This document shows positions 7,185 to 16,881 of a stretch of DNA of 25,463 nt, piece after piece. Origin of the DNA: Clostridia bacterium (GTDB lineage: Bacteria > Bacillota > Clostridia > Oscillospirales > Acutalibacteraceae); NCBI GenBank assembly GCA_900769535.1, contig CAAGHB010000065.1, positions 1 through 25,463 of the forward strand, given 5' to 3'. Below the pieces are notes generated by a model. That model searched no databases and had not been told where the DNA came from. It was given only the letters and a program-made list of their open reading frames with translations. The translations under genes were made by a program, and so were the position numbers. Numbering within the stretch: position 1 is the first letter of the stretch; each line of letters starts with the position of its first letter.

Positions 7185-9245
7185 TTATTCTTCGTCAATT
7201 TTTGATTCTTCAATTACCTTTTGAGCAATGTTAGCCGGAACGTCCTCGTATCTTTCAAAATCGAGGGTAAACTTTGAACGGCCCTGAGTAATTGACCTCA
7301 TCGCAGTTGCAAAGTCAGCCATTTCCGCCATAGGAACTTCGGCAACAACCTCGCTTCTCTGATTTTCGGTCGGATTCATGCCGAGAACTCGGCCTCTGCG
7401 CTTGTTAATGTCTCCGATTACGTCACCCATCGTGTCGTCGGGAACGATAACCTTCAACGTGCCGATGGGTTCAAGGAGTACCGGACTTGCCTGAGGCAAT
7501 CCTGCTTTGTATGCAAGGTTTGCGGCCATTTTAAATGACATTTCGGACGAGTCAACGGGGTGATATGAGCCGTCAACAAGTGTGGCTTTGAGCCCTACTA
7601 CGGGATATCCTGCAAGTACACCCTTCATAGCGCTGTCGCGAATTCCTTTTTCAACGGCAGGGAAGAAGTTTTTGGGTACAGAGCCGCCGAACACCTTTTC
7701 TTCAAAAATGATATCGGTTCCTTCGCATGGCTCAAATTCCATCCATACGTCACCGAACTGGCCGTGACCACCCGACTGTTTTTTATGCTTTCCTTGCACC
7801 TTAACCTTTTTGCGAATGGTCTCGCGATAGGCAATTCGGGGAGATTGAAGTTTGATTTCGGTCTGGAATTTGTTTTTGAGCTTGGTTGCAATAACGTCGA
7901 GATGCTGCTCTCCAAGACCCGAAAGTACCATTTCGCCTGTTTCTTTATCCAGCTTGTATGTAATTGTCGGGTCCTCCTCTATAAGCCGAGAGAAACCGGA
8001 AGCAATTTTTTCTTCGTCCCCCTTCTTAGCCGCATAAACGGCCATCGAAAGAACGGGAGCAGGAAATTTCGGCGGAGCCAAAACAAGCTTTTTATCGGCG
8101 GCCGAGAGGGTGTCGCCCGTTATAACGTCGCCGAGCTTTGCAACTGCACCGATGTCACCGGCGCAAATGGCGTCGCAGTCAATCTGCTTGCCGCCTTTGA
8201 GCATGATAACCTTGTTAATTCGGATTTCCTCGTCGGTACGTGTGTTGACAATTTTGGCCGAAGGTGAAATTTTACCCGAAACAACCTTGAATATCGAAAG
8301 CTTTCCGATGAATGGGTCGGCTACCGTTTTAAATACTATTGCTGCGGCAGGGCCTGACGGATCACATTTAAGTTCTACTGTGTTTCCGTTGGTGTCGGTT
8401 GCCGTTTCGTTTCTTTCGTCGGCTGTCGGCAATACCATTGTCATGGCTCGGAGTGATGCGCCAACACCTTGACCGTCGATACCGGCACCCGCAAATACAG
8501 GGTGTAAATCACCGGACATAATTCCCGCTTTTAGCCCTTTTATTATGTCGTCGGGGGTGAGCTCTTCGCCGCTGAAATATTTATCCATGAGCTCCTCATC
8601 CTGCGAAGCAACCTCTTCATAAAGCAGCTCAAACATGTGGTTAACGTCATCGTTATTCGGAAGCTCGATTTTCGTCTCGTTAACGCCGTCGTACGAATAG
8701 GCGGCCTTGTCGATAAGATTTACGTAGCCGACAAGATTTTCGCCTTCATAGCTCGGTACAACAACGGGACAAATTTTTGAGCCGTATTTTCCTACCAGCA
8801 TTGACATAATTTTATAAAAATGAGCTCTCGGTGAATCGAGTTTGCTTACAAAGAAGGCGCGCGGTATATTGTTTTCGGCGGCAAGGTCGTATGCGATTTC
8901 GCTGCCGACGTTTAGCCCCGATTTTCCTGATAATACGATGAGAGCGGTATCGGCGGCACGGATTGCTTCGTGCATACCTGCTGCAAAGTCAAAGAGACCG
9001 GGAGAGTCGATAATATTCAGCTTTTTTCCGCCGAATTCGGTTGAAACAATGGCGGTCGAAAGCGAAATTTTACGCTTTCTCTCCTCGGCGTCGTAGTCGG
9101 TGAATGCCGTGGAATCGTTGACCTTTCCAAGTCGCTCTGTTTCTTTGCAAAGATAGAGAAGCGCCTCGGTAACGCTGGTTTTACCGCAACTGCCGTGACC
9201 GACGAGAGCAACATTGATAATGTCCGATGGATTATACTGTTTCAT
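7185..9245 (-). CDS. EF-G-like translational GTPase paralogue (FusA2 class)
   Basis: 686 residues from the ATG at 9245, which has AAGGGAGA at good distance; an in-frame ATG 27 nt upstream lacks such a site. The length and domain order are those of EF-G (G domain, domains II-V). The P-loop is GHGSCGKT (16-23) instead of AHIDAGKT. The G2 region reads RKISLS rather than RGITI. G3 is DSPGLFDF (80-87) where canonical factors have DTPGH with the catalytic His. G4 is SKLD (134-137) instead of NKxD. Domain IV/V features remain (QSGGHGQFGDVW, INKRRGRVLG). These changes place it with the EF-G-like paralogues of unsettled function rather than the main elongation factor. It is transcribed alone from the promoter at 9357-9385. 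Confidence 0.9.
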   Translation of the reverse strand: MKQYNPSDIINVALVGHGSCGKTSVTEALLYLCKETERLGKVNDSTAFTDYDAEERKRKISLSTAIVSTEFGGKKLNIIDSPGLFDFAAGMHEAIRAADTALIVLSGKSGLNVGSEIAYDLAAENNIPRAFFVSKLDSPRAHFYKIMSMLVGKYGSKICPVVVPSYEGENLVGYVNLIDKAAYSYDGVNETKIELPNNDDVNHMFELLYEEVASQDEELMDKYFSGEELTPDDIIKGLKAGIMSGDLHPVFAGAGIDGQGVGASLRAMTMVLPTADERNETATDTNGNTVELKCDPSGPAAAIVFKTVADPFIGKLSIFKVVSGKISPSAKIVNTRTDEEIRINKVIMLKGGKQIDCDAICAGDIGAVAKLGDVITGDTLSAADKKLVLAPPKFPAPVLSMAVYAAKKGDEEKIASGFSRLIEEDPTITYKLDKETGEMVLSGLGEQHLDVIATKLKNKFQTEIKLQSPRIAYRETIRKKVKVQGKHKKQSGGHGQFGDVWMEFEPCEGTDIIFEEKVFGGSVPKNFFPAVEKGIRDSAMKGVLAGYPVVGLKATLVDGSYHPVDSSEMSFKMAANLAYKAGLPQASPVLLEPIGTLKVIVPDDTMGDVIGDINKRRGRVLGMNPTENQRSEVVAEVPMAEMADFATAMRSITQGRSKFTLDFERYEDVPANIAQKVIEESKIDEE

Positions 9246-9356
9246 AGTCTTATATCTCCCTTTATGCCGCAAAATTAGGTGCGGCTAAATTACAAATTAA
9301 AGATGAGCATGCTTTAATACAGAACCTATAATATGATTTATATGACTTATAAAAAC
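9246..9356 (-). other. 5' leader of the EF-G-like gene
   Basis: About 105 nt of transcribed leader. It contains a GCCGCA/TGCGGC hairpin (9266-9271 with 9280-9285) just upstream of the ribosome site and a weaker TTAAAG/CTTTAA hairpin upstream of that. I do not recognise a riboswitch. The remainder of this gene-free stretch (9386-9520) is AT-rich and I see nothing in it. Confidence 0.4.
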
Positions 9357-9385
9357 AATATAGCACAATGTACAAACGTTTTCAA
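9357..9385 (-). promoter_or_regulatory. Promoter of the EF-G-like gene
   Basis: On the minus strand, TTGAAA (rc of 9380-9385), a 17-bp spacer ending in TGC (extended -10) and TATATT (rc of 9357-9362). Confidence 0.8.
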
Positions 9386-9520
9386 TAGCTGTTAAAAAGA
9401 TTTGTGCAATAATTACTATATAAAGTAATCAATATTGTTACAATTACTGAAATTCAAAATGCATTGCATATTTTTAATAATGGCATATACTCAAACAGGC
9501 AGAAATCAGTCGAATGATGA

Positions 9521-9557
9521 CAAAATAAAATGACCGATACCAAAAAGGTATCGGTCA
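9521..9557 (-). terminator. Terminator of the rpsF-ssb-rpsR operon
   Basis: TGACCGATACC (9531-9541) and GGTATCGGTCA (9547-9557) form an 11-bp perfect stem with a 5-nt loop. On the minus strand it is followed by TTTTATTTT. It lies 21 nt past the rpsR stop. Confidence 0.9.
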
Positions 9558-9578
9558 TTAAACCGTATTTTATAAAAA

Positions 9579-9824
9579 TTAGTCGCAGGTATAGGGAAGT
9601 AATGCAACAGTACGGGCACGCTTGATAGCTACTGTGAGAGCGCGCTGATGACGAGCGCAGGTGCCGGTAGTTCTTCTCGAAAGGATTTTTCCTCTCTCTG
9701 AAATATACTTGCGAAGTCTTGCAATATCCTTGTAGTCGATAACTTCAACCTTATCAACACAGAATGCGCAAACCTTTTTGCGACCTTTTCTCATGCCGCG
9801 ATTCGGCTTTTCGGTTCTTTCCAT
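9579..9824 (-). CDS. rpsR: 30S ribosomal protein S18, zinc-type
   Basis: 81 residues, normal for S18. The basic N-terminus leads to CAFC (C19/C22), with further Cys at 56 (GTCARHQR) and 80. This corresponds to the Cys-containing (C+) S18 form thought to bind zinc. The conserved [17 protein letters not shown] and [10 protein letters not shown] segments are present. GGAGG precedes the ATG. It is last in the classic rpsF-ssb-rpsR operon; S18 and S6 bind the 30S platform together. Confidence 0.98.
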   Translation of the reverse strand: MERTEKPNRGMRKGRKKVCAFCVDKVEVIDYKDIARLRKYISERGKILSRRTTGTCARHQRALTVAIKRARTVALLPYTCD

Positions 9825-9884
9825 GAGATTTTACCTCCTTTTGATTGATGAGATAATGGGTAAAAAACCCGTAAATTTTGATAA

Positions 9885-10310
9885 TTAGAAGGGCAGGTCG
9901 TCATCGCCGCCGTCGAGTTCGGTGAAATCACCTGCATCGGCGTTTGAGTATGACGGAGCTGCGTCGGTGCCACGGCTGAAACCTGCACCGTTTTCGTTCT
10001 TTGAGCCACAGAAATGCGCCTGACTGACCTGGATTTCCCAAGCTGTGCGCTTGTTTCCGTCACGGTCGTCATAACGACGGGACTGCATACTGCCTTCGAT
10101 GGCAATCATCTGACCCTTTGCGAAATATTTTGAAATAAATTCCGCGGTACCTCTCCAAGCAACACAGTTGAAGAAGTCGGCCTGACGGTCACTACCGTTG
10201 CTGTACGCACGGTTAACGGCGACAGAGAACGATGTAACCGAAATATCATTCGGAGTTTTGCGAAGTTCGGGGTTATCGGTCAGACGACCCATAATGATGA
10301 TATTGTTCAT
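9885..10310 (-). CDS. ssb: Single-stranded DNA-binding protein
   Basis: 141 residues: an OB-fold domain (about 1-105, starting MNNIIIMGRLTDNPELR, with the FFNCVAWRGTAEF core), a low-complexity Gly/Ser/Asp linker and the acidic tip DDDLPF that binds partner proteins. It sits 13 nt after rpsF and 60 nt before rpsR, the usual arrangement, and works in replication, repair and recombination. Confidence 0.98.
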   Translation of the reverse strand: MNNIIIMGRLTDNPELRKTPNDISVTSFSVAVNRAYSNGSDRQADFFNCVAWRGTAEFISKYFAKGQMIAIEGSMQSRRYDDRDGNKRTAWEIQVSQAHFCGSKNENGAGFSRGTDAAPSYSNADAGDFTELDGGDDDLPF

Positions 10311-10323
10311 TATTTTTTTCTCC

Positions 10324-10605
10324 TTACTTCTTGATAATCATTGAGCGAAGTACGCCGTCGGTAATGTTAGTGATACGGTCGAGCTCGGCAGGGAAATCTG
10401 CTTCACTTTCGAAGTTAACAAGAACATAGTAACCTTCGGCTTCGTCGTCGATGAGGTAAGCAAGCTTACGCTTTCCCCATTCGTCAACGTTTTCAACAGT
10501 AGCGTTTTCGGCAATGAGGTTCTTGAACTTTTCTACCAATGCGTTGGTAGCTTCTTCACCCTGGCTTACCGAAAAGATCAATACTACTTCGTATGAGCTT
10601 TTCAT
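10324..10605 (-). CDS. rpsF: 30S ribosomal protein S6
   Basis: 93 residues of normal S6 length: MKSSYEVVLIFS N-terminal strand, EWGKRKLAYLIDDEAEGYYVLVNF core and a DRITNITDGVLRSMI C-terminal segment. A strong AAGGAGGTG site precedes the ATG. First gene of the rpsF-ssb-rpsR operon; its promoter is at 10697-10724. Confidence 0.98.
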   Translation of the reverse strand: MKSSYEVVLIFSVSQGEEATNALVEKFKNLIAENATVENVDEWGKRKLAYLIDDEAEGYYVLVNFESEADFPAELDRITNITDGVLRSMIIKK

Positions 10606-10633
10606 CTTTTAAGCACCTCCTTATGGACTTTTG

Positions 10634-10659
10634 GCCCCTTTTTTATCAGCAAAAGGAGC
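10634..10659 (-). other. Hairpin in the rpsF leader RNA
   Basis: On the minus strand, GCTCCTTTT and AAAAGGGGC (10651-10659 and 10634-10642) form a 9-bp stem (one G-U) with an 8-nt loop. No T-run follows, so it is not a terminator. rpsF leaders of many bacteria carry an S6:S18-binding RNA for autoregulation, but I cannot find its CCG-type signature here with confidence. The hairpin is seen; its role is a guess. Confidence 0.35.
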
Positions 10660-10696
10660 AAGGAAGCTAACAGACTTTTCGTCATTAGCACCGCTT

Positions 10697-10724
10697 ATTA
10701 TACCATATTACGCGGTTAAGTCAA
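10697..10724 (-). promoter_or_regulatory. Promoter of rpsF-ssb-rpsR
   Basis: On the minus strand, TTGACT (rc of 10719-10724), a 16-bp spacer and TATAAT (rc of 10697-10702). The leader is about 85 nt. Confidence 0.87.
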
Positions 10725-10768
10725 GTACTTTTCGACATAAAAAGCTTGATTTAAGGCGAAAATAGTAC

Positions 10769-10797
10769 TTTAATTAGTGAAGTTTTTATGTTATAAT
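10769..10797 (+). promoter_or_regulatory. Promoter of secA
   Basis: TATAAT at 10792-10797 preceded by TG at 10789-10790 (extended -10). The -35 at 10769-10774 (TTTAAT) is weak. Transcription would start about 45 nt before the secA ATG, divergent from the rpsF operon. Confidence 0.7.
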
Positions 10798-10848
10798 AAA
10801 CAAAATATATGTAAAAATAACCTTTTTTCGAAAGGAAGAAATTAAATA

Positions 10849-13584
10849 ATGAATTTTGCAAGACTTTTCAACAAAAACTATTCAAAGCGCGAGCTTAAAC
10901 ATATTTATCCGATTTTGGACAGGGTTACTGCCCTCGAAGCCGAGATGGCATCGCTTACCGACGAGCAGCTGAGAGAAAAAACTGCCGAATTCAAGGAAAG
11001 ATATTCTTCGGGCGAGTCGCTTGACAGTATGCTGCCCGAAGCATTTGCTGTTTGCCGCGAGGCTGCTTGGCGTGTGCTCGGAATGAAGCATTATCCGGTA
11101 CAGATAATCGGCGGAATAATTCTTCATCAGGGACGAATCAGCGAAATGAAAACCGGCGAAGGAAAAACCCTCGTCGCAACCCTTCCTGCCTATCTCAATG
11201 CTATTACGGGAGAGGGGGTCCATATCGTTACGGTAAACGATTATCTTGCCCGCCGTGACTCCGAGTGGATGGGAAAGGTGTATCGTTTTCTCGGGTTGAG
11301 CGTCGGACTCATTGTCCACAATATGAATAATGCAGAGCGCAGAGCTGCTTATGCCGCCGACATAACCTACGCTACAAATAACGAGCTTGGTTTTGATTAT
11401 CTTCGCGACAATATGGTAATCGAAAAGTCCGAAAAGGTACAGCGTGGACATAAGTTTGCCATCGTTGACGAGGTTGACTCAATCCTCATCGACGAAGCGC
11501 GTACGCCGCTTATCATTTCGGGAAAGGGAGACTCGTCGAGCGACCTCTATATTCAGGCCAACCGCTTTGCAAAATCGCTCAAAATGGTGAAGGTACGCGA
11601 AACCGATTCAAAGCAGGATTTCGACGAGCTCTACGACGGCGACTATGTAGTTGATGAAAAGGCGAAAAGCTGTGTTTTGACAAAGAGCGGAACAAAAAAA
11701 GCCGAAAGTTATTTTGGGTTAGAGAATCTGTCTGACCCAGATAATATGACCGTTTCGCACCATATTAACCAGGCGATAAAGGCCAATGCCATTATGCATC
11801 GCGACATCGACTATGTCGTAAAGGATGGCGAGGTAATTATCGTTGACGAGTTTACCGGTCGACTTATGTACGGACGCCGCTATAACGAGGGACTTCATCA
11901 GGCGATAGAAGCCAAGGAAGGCGTTAAGGTAGCCGACGAATCTAAAACACTTGCTACAATCACGTTCCAGAATTTCTTCCGTCTTTACGGAAAGCTTTCG
12001 GGAATGACTGGTACCGCGATGACCGAAGAATCGGAATTCCGCGAAATTTACAGTCTCGACGTTATCGAAATTCCTACCAACAAGCCCCTTGCCAGAAACG
12101 ACATTCCCGACGTAATTTATAAAACCGAGAGGGCAAAATTTAATGCCGTAATCGAAAAGATTATCGAGTGCAATAAAAAGGGCCAGCCGGTTCTTGTCGG
12201 TACAATTTCAATCGAAAAATCCGAACTTCTTAGCAAAATGCTCGGACAGCACGGGGTAAAGCATAACGTTCTTAACGCAAAATATCACGAAAAAGAGGCC
12301 GAGATTATTGCCCAGGCGGGTAAAAAAGGCGCCGTAACCATTGCTACCAATATGGCAGGACGCGGAACGGATATTATGCTCGGCGGTAACGCCGAATATC
12401 TCGCAAAGGCGGAGATGCGAAAGAACGGCTTGTCCGAGGAGCTTATCAGCGAAGCTACCGCCTATGGCGAAACCGACAACGCCGAAATTTTAGCGGCAAG
12501 AAAGAGCTTTGCTGAGCTTTACGATAAATTTAAGGCGGCGATTGCTCCCGAAGCTGAGGAGGTAAAGGCGGCAGGCGGTCTCTGTATCCTCGGTACCGAG
12601 CGTCACGAATCACGCCGAATTGACAATCAGCTTCGCGGACGTTCGGGACGTCAGGGTGACCCGGGTGAGACCCGCTTTTATATCTCGCTCGAGGACGACC
12701 TTATGCGTCTTTTCGGCGGTGACCGTATTTACGCCATGATGGAAACCCTTCGCGTTGACGAAAATATGCCGCTTGAAATGCCGATTTTGTCGCGCTCAAT
12801 CGAGTCGGCGCAGGGAAAGGTTGAATACCGCAATTTCTCGGCGCGAAAGAACGTTCTTGAATTTGACGACGTAATGAATAAACAGCGTGAGCGAATTTAC
12901 GGCCAGCGTAATTCAGTTCTCGACGGAGACGACATCAGCGAACAGATTAAGAAGATGATAACGGGTAGTATAAACGATGCAATCGACCTTTATATCACTG
13001 GTGACGTTGCTGACGAGTGGGATTTCGACGGACTGCGTAATCATTTTATGCCATGGCTCACAACAGCCGACGATTTTAAATATTCAAACAGTGAGCTTGA
13101 TGCGCTTGACCGTGAGGATATTCGCGAGCTTATGCACAATCGCGCATTAAAGCTGTACGAAACACGCGAAAACGAATTTGGATCCGAAATGATGAGAAAA
13201 ATCGAGCGTTTTTGTCTCCTTCGCGTGCTTGATACGAATTGGATGGACCACATCGACGCTATGGACGAGCTTCGTCGCGGAATTTATCTGCGCGCATACG
13301 GTCAGCACGACCCCGTTGTTGAATATCGCAACGAGGGATACGATATGTTCAACGCTATGATTGATACCATTCGCGAAAACACTGCAAAGATGGTACTTGC
13401 CGCAAAGTTCAAGGTTGAGCAGGAGGTCAAAAACGAACGCGTAGCTACCGAAACTGCTGCAACCTCCGGTGACCAAAAGACAGCAAAAACTCCGTCAAAC
13501 AATCGCGGATATTCAAAAAACGGACTTTGCCCCTGCGGCAGCGGCAAGAAGTATAAGCGTTGCTGCGGTAAGGATAAGGACTGA
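10849..13584 (+). CDS. secA: Preprotein translocase ATPase SecA
   Basis: 911 residues. It is the motor that pushes secretory proteins through SecYEG using ATP. Seen: Walker A MKTGEGKT (100-107), [14 protein letters not shown] followed by [11 protein letters not shown] (from about 207), [63 protein letters not shown] split between motifs V and VI, and a C-terminal SEC-C zinc tail with Cys 894, 896, 905 and 906 ([13 protein letters not shown]). The full-length motor and tail are intact. AAAGGAAG precedes the ATG. It is followed after 40 nt by gatC, so the two may share a transcript. Confidence 0.98.
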   Translation: MNFARLFNKNYSKRELKHIYPILDRVTALEAEMASLTDEQLREKTAEFKERYSSGESLDSMLPEAFAVCREAAWRVLGMKHYPVQIIGGIILHQGRISEMKTGEGKTLVATLPAYLNAITGEGVHIVTVNDYLARRDSEWMGKVYRFLGLSVGLIVHNMNNAERRAAYAADITYATNNELGFDYLRDNMVIEKSEKVQRGHKFAIVDEVDSILIDEARTPLIISGKGDSSSDLYIQANRFAKSLKMVKVRETDSKQDFDELYDGDYVVDEKAKSCVLTKSGTKKAESYFGLENLSDPDNMTVSHHINQAIKANAIMHRDIDYVVKDGEVIIVDEFTGRLMYGRRYNEGLHQAIEAKEGVKVADESKTLATITFQNFFRLYGKLSGMTGTAMTEESEFREIYSLDVIEIPTNKPLARNDIPDVIYKTERAKFNAVIEKIIECNKKGQPVLVGTISIEKSELLSKMLGQHGVKHNVLNAKYHEKEAEIIAQAGKKGAVTIATNMAGRGTDIMLGGNAEYLAKAEMRKNGLSEELISEATAYGETDNAEILAARKSFAELYDKFKAAIAPEAEEVKAAGGLCILGTERHESRRIDNQLRGRSGRQGDPGETRFYISLEDDLMRLFGGDRIYAMMETLRVDENMPLEMPILSRSIESAQGKVEYRNFSARKNVLEFDDVMNKQRERIYGQRNSVLDGDDISEQIKKMITGSINDAIDLYITGDVADEWDFDGLRNHFMPWLTTADDFKYSNSELDALDREDIRELMHNRALKLYETRENEFGSEMMRKIERFCLLRVLDTNWMDHIDAMDELRRGIYLRAYGQHDPVVEYRNEGYDMFNAMIDTIRENTAKMVLAAKFKVEQEVKNERVATETAATSGDQKTAKTPSNNRGYSKNGLCPCGSGKKYKRCCGKDKD

Positions 13585-13624
13585 AAACCTATTTGTCAGC
13601 AAAAAAACGAAAAGGACGAGTCGG

Positions 13625-13918
13625 ATGAAAATCACAGAAGAGACGGTGGACAGAATATCTGACCTTGCGAAACTCAGCTTTGACGTGAATCAAAAGGACG
13701 AGCTTATCATCGGATTAAAAGGGATGATGGGCTTTGTCACGGCTCTCGAAAATTTCGATTCAGGCGAAGAAACGGCTGCGGATACGCCGTTTAAGTCCAC
13801 CTGTCCTCTTGCCGACGATAAAGCGGCACCTTCGCTTAAAAGGGAGGACTTGCTTTCGTCAGCACCCCTCTGCGACGACACCTGCTTTATCGTGCCAAAA
13901 ACGGTTGAGGAGGGCTGA
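13625..13918 (+). CDS. gatC: Asp-tRNA(Asn)/Glu-tRNA(Gln) amidotransferase subunit C
   Basis: 97 residues, normal for GatC. It begins MKITEETVDRISDLAKL, the family's N-terminal helix, and holds the DxPF-like stretch (ADTPF) and LREDxLL-like segment (LKREDLLSS) near the end. The start at 13625 is chosen over a longer in-frame frame extending into secA because GGACGAG lies just before it and the family starts here. GatC is the belt that holds GatA and GatB together. It is 8 nt upstream of gatA. Confidence 0.93.
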   Translation: MKITEETVDRISDLAKLSFDVNQKDELIIGLKGMMGFVTALENFDSGEETAADTPFKSTCPLADDKAAPSLKREDLLSSAPLCDDTCFIVPKTVEEG

Positions 13919-13926
13919 TTTTAATA

Positions 13927-15387
13927 GTGGATATCAATTTTTCCGCCCTTGAAATGTCAGCCTTGATTGATAAAAAGGAGCTTTTGCCCTCCGAAATTGT
14001 GGCCGAAACGTTCAAGAAAATGGACGCTCTTGATAATAAATATAACGCTTTTATCACCACCCTTTACGATAGCGCGACAGATGAGGCGAAAGGGGCCGAT
14101 GACCGAGCAATTTCGGGTAAAAGATTGTCGGTTTTTGACGGAATACCCATTGCGGTAAAGGACAATATCTGCACAAAGGGGATAAAAACCACCTGCGGCT
14201 CAAAAATGCTCGAAACCTATATTCCGCCATACGATGCCACCGTAATTACCCATTTAAAAGATGCAGGAATGATTATGGTGGGAAAGACGAATATGGACGA
14301 ATTTGGCATGGGCTCGTGCAGTGACACGTCATATTTTGGCGCAGTCCATAATCCCTTTGACCTTAATAAATCGGCGGGTGGCTCGTCGGGCGGCTCTGCG
14401 GCGGCGGTTGCTTCCCGAATTGTGCCGTTTGCACTCGGCTCGGATACCGGCGGCTCGGTACGTCAGCCGGCTTCAATGTGCGGTGTTTGCGGAATAAAAT
14501 CGACCTATGGCGCAGTTTCGCGTTACGGTCTTGTCGCTTATTCAAGCTCGTTTGACCAAGTTGGAGTTATCTCAAACAATATCACCGATGGCGCCGAGCT
14601 TTTGAATATCATTTCAGGAAATGATACCCTTGACAGCACCTACGTTGGTTTGAAGGAGGGCTTTACCCATTCGCTGTCACTACCTATAAAGGATAAGAAA
14701 ATCGGAATACCGAAGGAATACCTCGACGGAAAAATTGACGGCGAGGTGAACGGGGCGTTTTTAAATGCCGTAGAGGTGATGAAGCAGCTCGGCTGTCGTG
14801 TGGAATATTTTTCTCTCGATGTATTAAAGTACGTTGTGCCTTGCTATTACATCATTTCCAATGCCGAGGCAAGTACAAATCTGTCTCGTTTCGATGGCGT
14901 AAAATATGGGCATAGAGCTTCCGATTTTACCGATATAAACGATATGATAAAAAAATCGCGTAGCAGCGGCTTTGGCGCCGAGGTGAAAAAGAGAATTATG
15001 CTCGGCACCTTTGCAATCACAAGCGAAAATTACGAAAGATATTATAAAAAAGCTATGGAAATCAGGTCGACTTTGTTATCGAGCTTTGACCGATTGTTTG
15101 AACGCTTTGATGCCATAATGTGTCCGACTTTTCCGTCGGCGGCAGGACCCCTCGGGATTAGAGAAACCGACAATACCCGAATGTATTTGTCTGATATTTA
15201 TACAGTTTCGGCCAATATCGCAGGATTGCCTGCTCTTTCAGTGCCGTGCGGATTTACAAGTGACGGGCTTCCCGTCGGCGTTCAGTTTATGGGACGTCGC
15301 TTTTGCGATGCAAAGGTGATTTCTCTTGCCGCCGAGTATCAGCGCGTAACCGATTGGCACAAGCGGCTACCAAAGGGGGCGATATAA
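13927..15387 (+). CDS. gatA: Asp-tRNA(Asn)/Glu-tRNA(Gln) amidotransferase subunit A
   Basis: 486 residues; the amidase subunit that releases ammonia from glutamine for GatB. The Ser-cis-Ser-Lys triad is intact: K78 (PIAVKDNI), S153 (SAGGSSGGSA) and S177 (SDTGGSVRQP). The start is GTG at 13927 with GAGGAGGG upstream, overlapping the end of gatC. The gatB ATG follows the stop with no gap, so translation is coupled. A GatCAB complex implies that Gln-tRNA and/or Asn-tRNA is made indirectly in this organism. Confidence 0.98.
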   Translation: MDINFSALEMSALIDKKELLPSEIVAETFKKMDALDNKYNAFITTLYDSATDEAKGADDRAISGKRLSVFDGIPIAVKDNICTKGIKTTCGSKMLETYIPPYDATVITHLKDAGMIMVGKTNMDEFGMGSCSDTSYFGAVHNPFDLNKSAGGSSGGSAAAVASRIVPFALGSDTGGSVRQPASMCGVCGIKSTYGAVSRYGLVAYSSSFDQVGVISNNITDGAELLNIISGNDTLDSTYVGLKEGFTHSLSLPIKDKKIGIPKEYLDGKIDGEVNGAFLNAVEVMKQLGCRVEYFSLDVLKYVVPCYYIISNAEASTNLSRFDGVKYGHRASDFTDINDMIKKSRSSGFGAEVKKRIMLGTFAITSENYERYYKKAMEIRSTLLSSFDRLFERFDAIMCPTFPSAAGPLGIRETDNTRMYLSDIYTVSANIAGLPALSVPCGFTSDGLPVGVQFMGRRFCDAKVISLAAEYQRVTDWHKRLPKGAI

Positions 15388-16815
15388 ATGTACCAAGCAG
15401 TAATTGGCGTTGAGGTGCATTTTGAGCTCTCGACCGAAACAAAGCTGTTTTGTCGATGCAGAAATTTATTCGGCGAGGAGGAAAATACCCTTTGCTGTCC
15501 CGTTTGTCTCGGACTTCCGGGTGCGTTACCGGTTATAAATAAGATAGCGGTTGAATATGCTTTAAAGGCGGGACTTGCCCTCGGTTGCAGGGTGAATAGT
15601 CCAACACGATTTGATAGAAAAAGCTATTTTTACCCCGATATGCCCAACGAGTATCAGACGACACAGGCGTTTATTCCAATATGTGCTGACGGTCGCGTAG
15701 AGTTCGAGGTTGATGGCGATATAAAGAGTGTCGGCATCCACGAAATTCATTTGGAGGACGATGCAGGTAAGCTTATTCATTCGGATAGCGTAACGCGAAT
15801 TGACTATAATCGTGCAGGAGTTCCTCTTATCGAGGTTGTGACCGAACCCGAGCTTCATACAGCCGAGGAAACGGTTGCTTTTTTAGAGGGACTGCGGCTT
15901 TGCATGAGCTATCTCGGTATCTCCGATTGCAAAATGCAGGAGGGCTCGATGAGGGTTGACGTGAATTTATCGGTGCATAAACCTGATGAGCCCCTCGGTA
16001 CGCGTACCGAGATTAAGAATTTAAATTCCTTTCGCGCGGTAGCAAACGCGATAAAAAACGAAACCGAGCGTCAAATTGAAATTATCGAAAATGGGGGAGT
16101 AATCACTCAGCAAACGAGACGCTTTGACGATGTAAAGGGCGTTTCAACGGTTATGCGGAGCAAGGAAACTCGTGAAGATTACCGTTTTTTCCCTGAGCCG
16201 AATTTACCACCTATGTATATTACAGATGCCCAAATTGATGAAATTCGTTTGTCCTTACCCGAGTTTGCGAGCGAAAGGCAGAAGCGCCTTTGTAACGATT
16301 ACGGAATTTCGTCAGCCGATGCAAAGATTATCACGTCCGATAGATTGGTTGCCGATTATTTCGAGGCGGTTGCTTCTCTTTGTGACCAACGTGAAGCGTC
16401 AAATCGTATCGTCCGTGACCTATTACAAAAACAGCGAGAAACAAAAATTCATATTACCGAGTCGCATCTTACTGCCGATAAATTAGCCAAAATAATAGGT
16501 CTCTTTGTCAGCGATAAAATATCGAGACGTACGTCGCGTGAGCTTACCGACCTTGCCTTTTGCGAACCGATTGACGTGAGCAAATACGTCGAGGAAAAGG
16601 GCCTTTTCCAAATTACCGACGACAAGGTGATTTCTGCTGCGATTGAGTCGGTGCTTTCGGAAAACGTTACGGTTGTTGACGATTACCGAAATGGAAAAAC
16701 AGTTGCGTTTTCCTATCTTGTCGGCGAAACGATAAAGCGGCTTAACGGTCGAGCTTCTCCCGAAATTGTCAATAAATTGCTCAATTTAATGTTAAATAGT
16801 GATAAAAATTTTTAA
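15388..16815 (+). CDS. gatB: Asp-tRNA(Asn)/Glu-tRNA(Gln) amidotransferase subunit B
   Basis: 475 residues. It activates mis-charged Glu-/Asp-tRNA with ATP and amidates it using ammonia tunnelled from GatA. GVEVH opens the protein; the zinc Cys are at 22, 24, 36/37 and 40 (CRC...CCPVC). KSYFYPDMP, the EGSMRVDVNLS and TEIKNLNSF motifs and YRFFPEPNLPP follow, with the C-terminal YqeY-like tail. The start abuts the gatA stop. The next gene lies 66 nt downstream without a clear terminator. Confidence 0.98.
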   Translation: MYQAVIGVEVHFELSTETKLFCRCRNLFGEEENTLCCPVCLGLPGALPVINKIAVEYALKAGLALGCRVNSPTRFDRKSYFYPDMPNEYQTTQAFIPICADGRVEFEVDGDIKSVGIHEIHLEDDAGKLIHSDSVTRIDYNRAGVPLIEVVTEPELHTAEETVAFLEGLRLCMSYLGISDCKMQEGSMRVDVNLSVHKPDEPLGTRTEIKNLNSFRAVANAIKNETERQIEIIENGGVITQQTRRFDDVKGVSTVMRSKETREDYRFFPEPNLPPMYITDAQIDEIRLSLPEFASERQKRLCNDYGISSADAKIITSDRLVADYFEAVASLCDQREASNRIVRDLLQKQRETKIHITESHLTADKLAKIIGLFVSDKISRRTSRELTDLAFCEPIDVSKYVEEKGLFQITDDKVISAAIESVLSENVTVVDDYRNGKTVAFSYLVGETIKRLNGRASPEIVNKLLNLMLNSDKNF

Positions 16816-16881
16816 TTTCGACAAAAAAACCTTGTATCTTTTAGATTTATGTTGTAAATTATACTTGTGAGGTGAGTGAAA

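Noticed and set aside
13469..13624. Longer N-terminus for gatC reaching back into secA
   Set aside because: The extension is basic low-complexity sequence out of frame with secA, while a ribosome site and the family's N-terminus sit at 13625.
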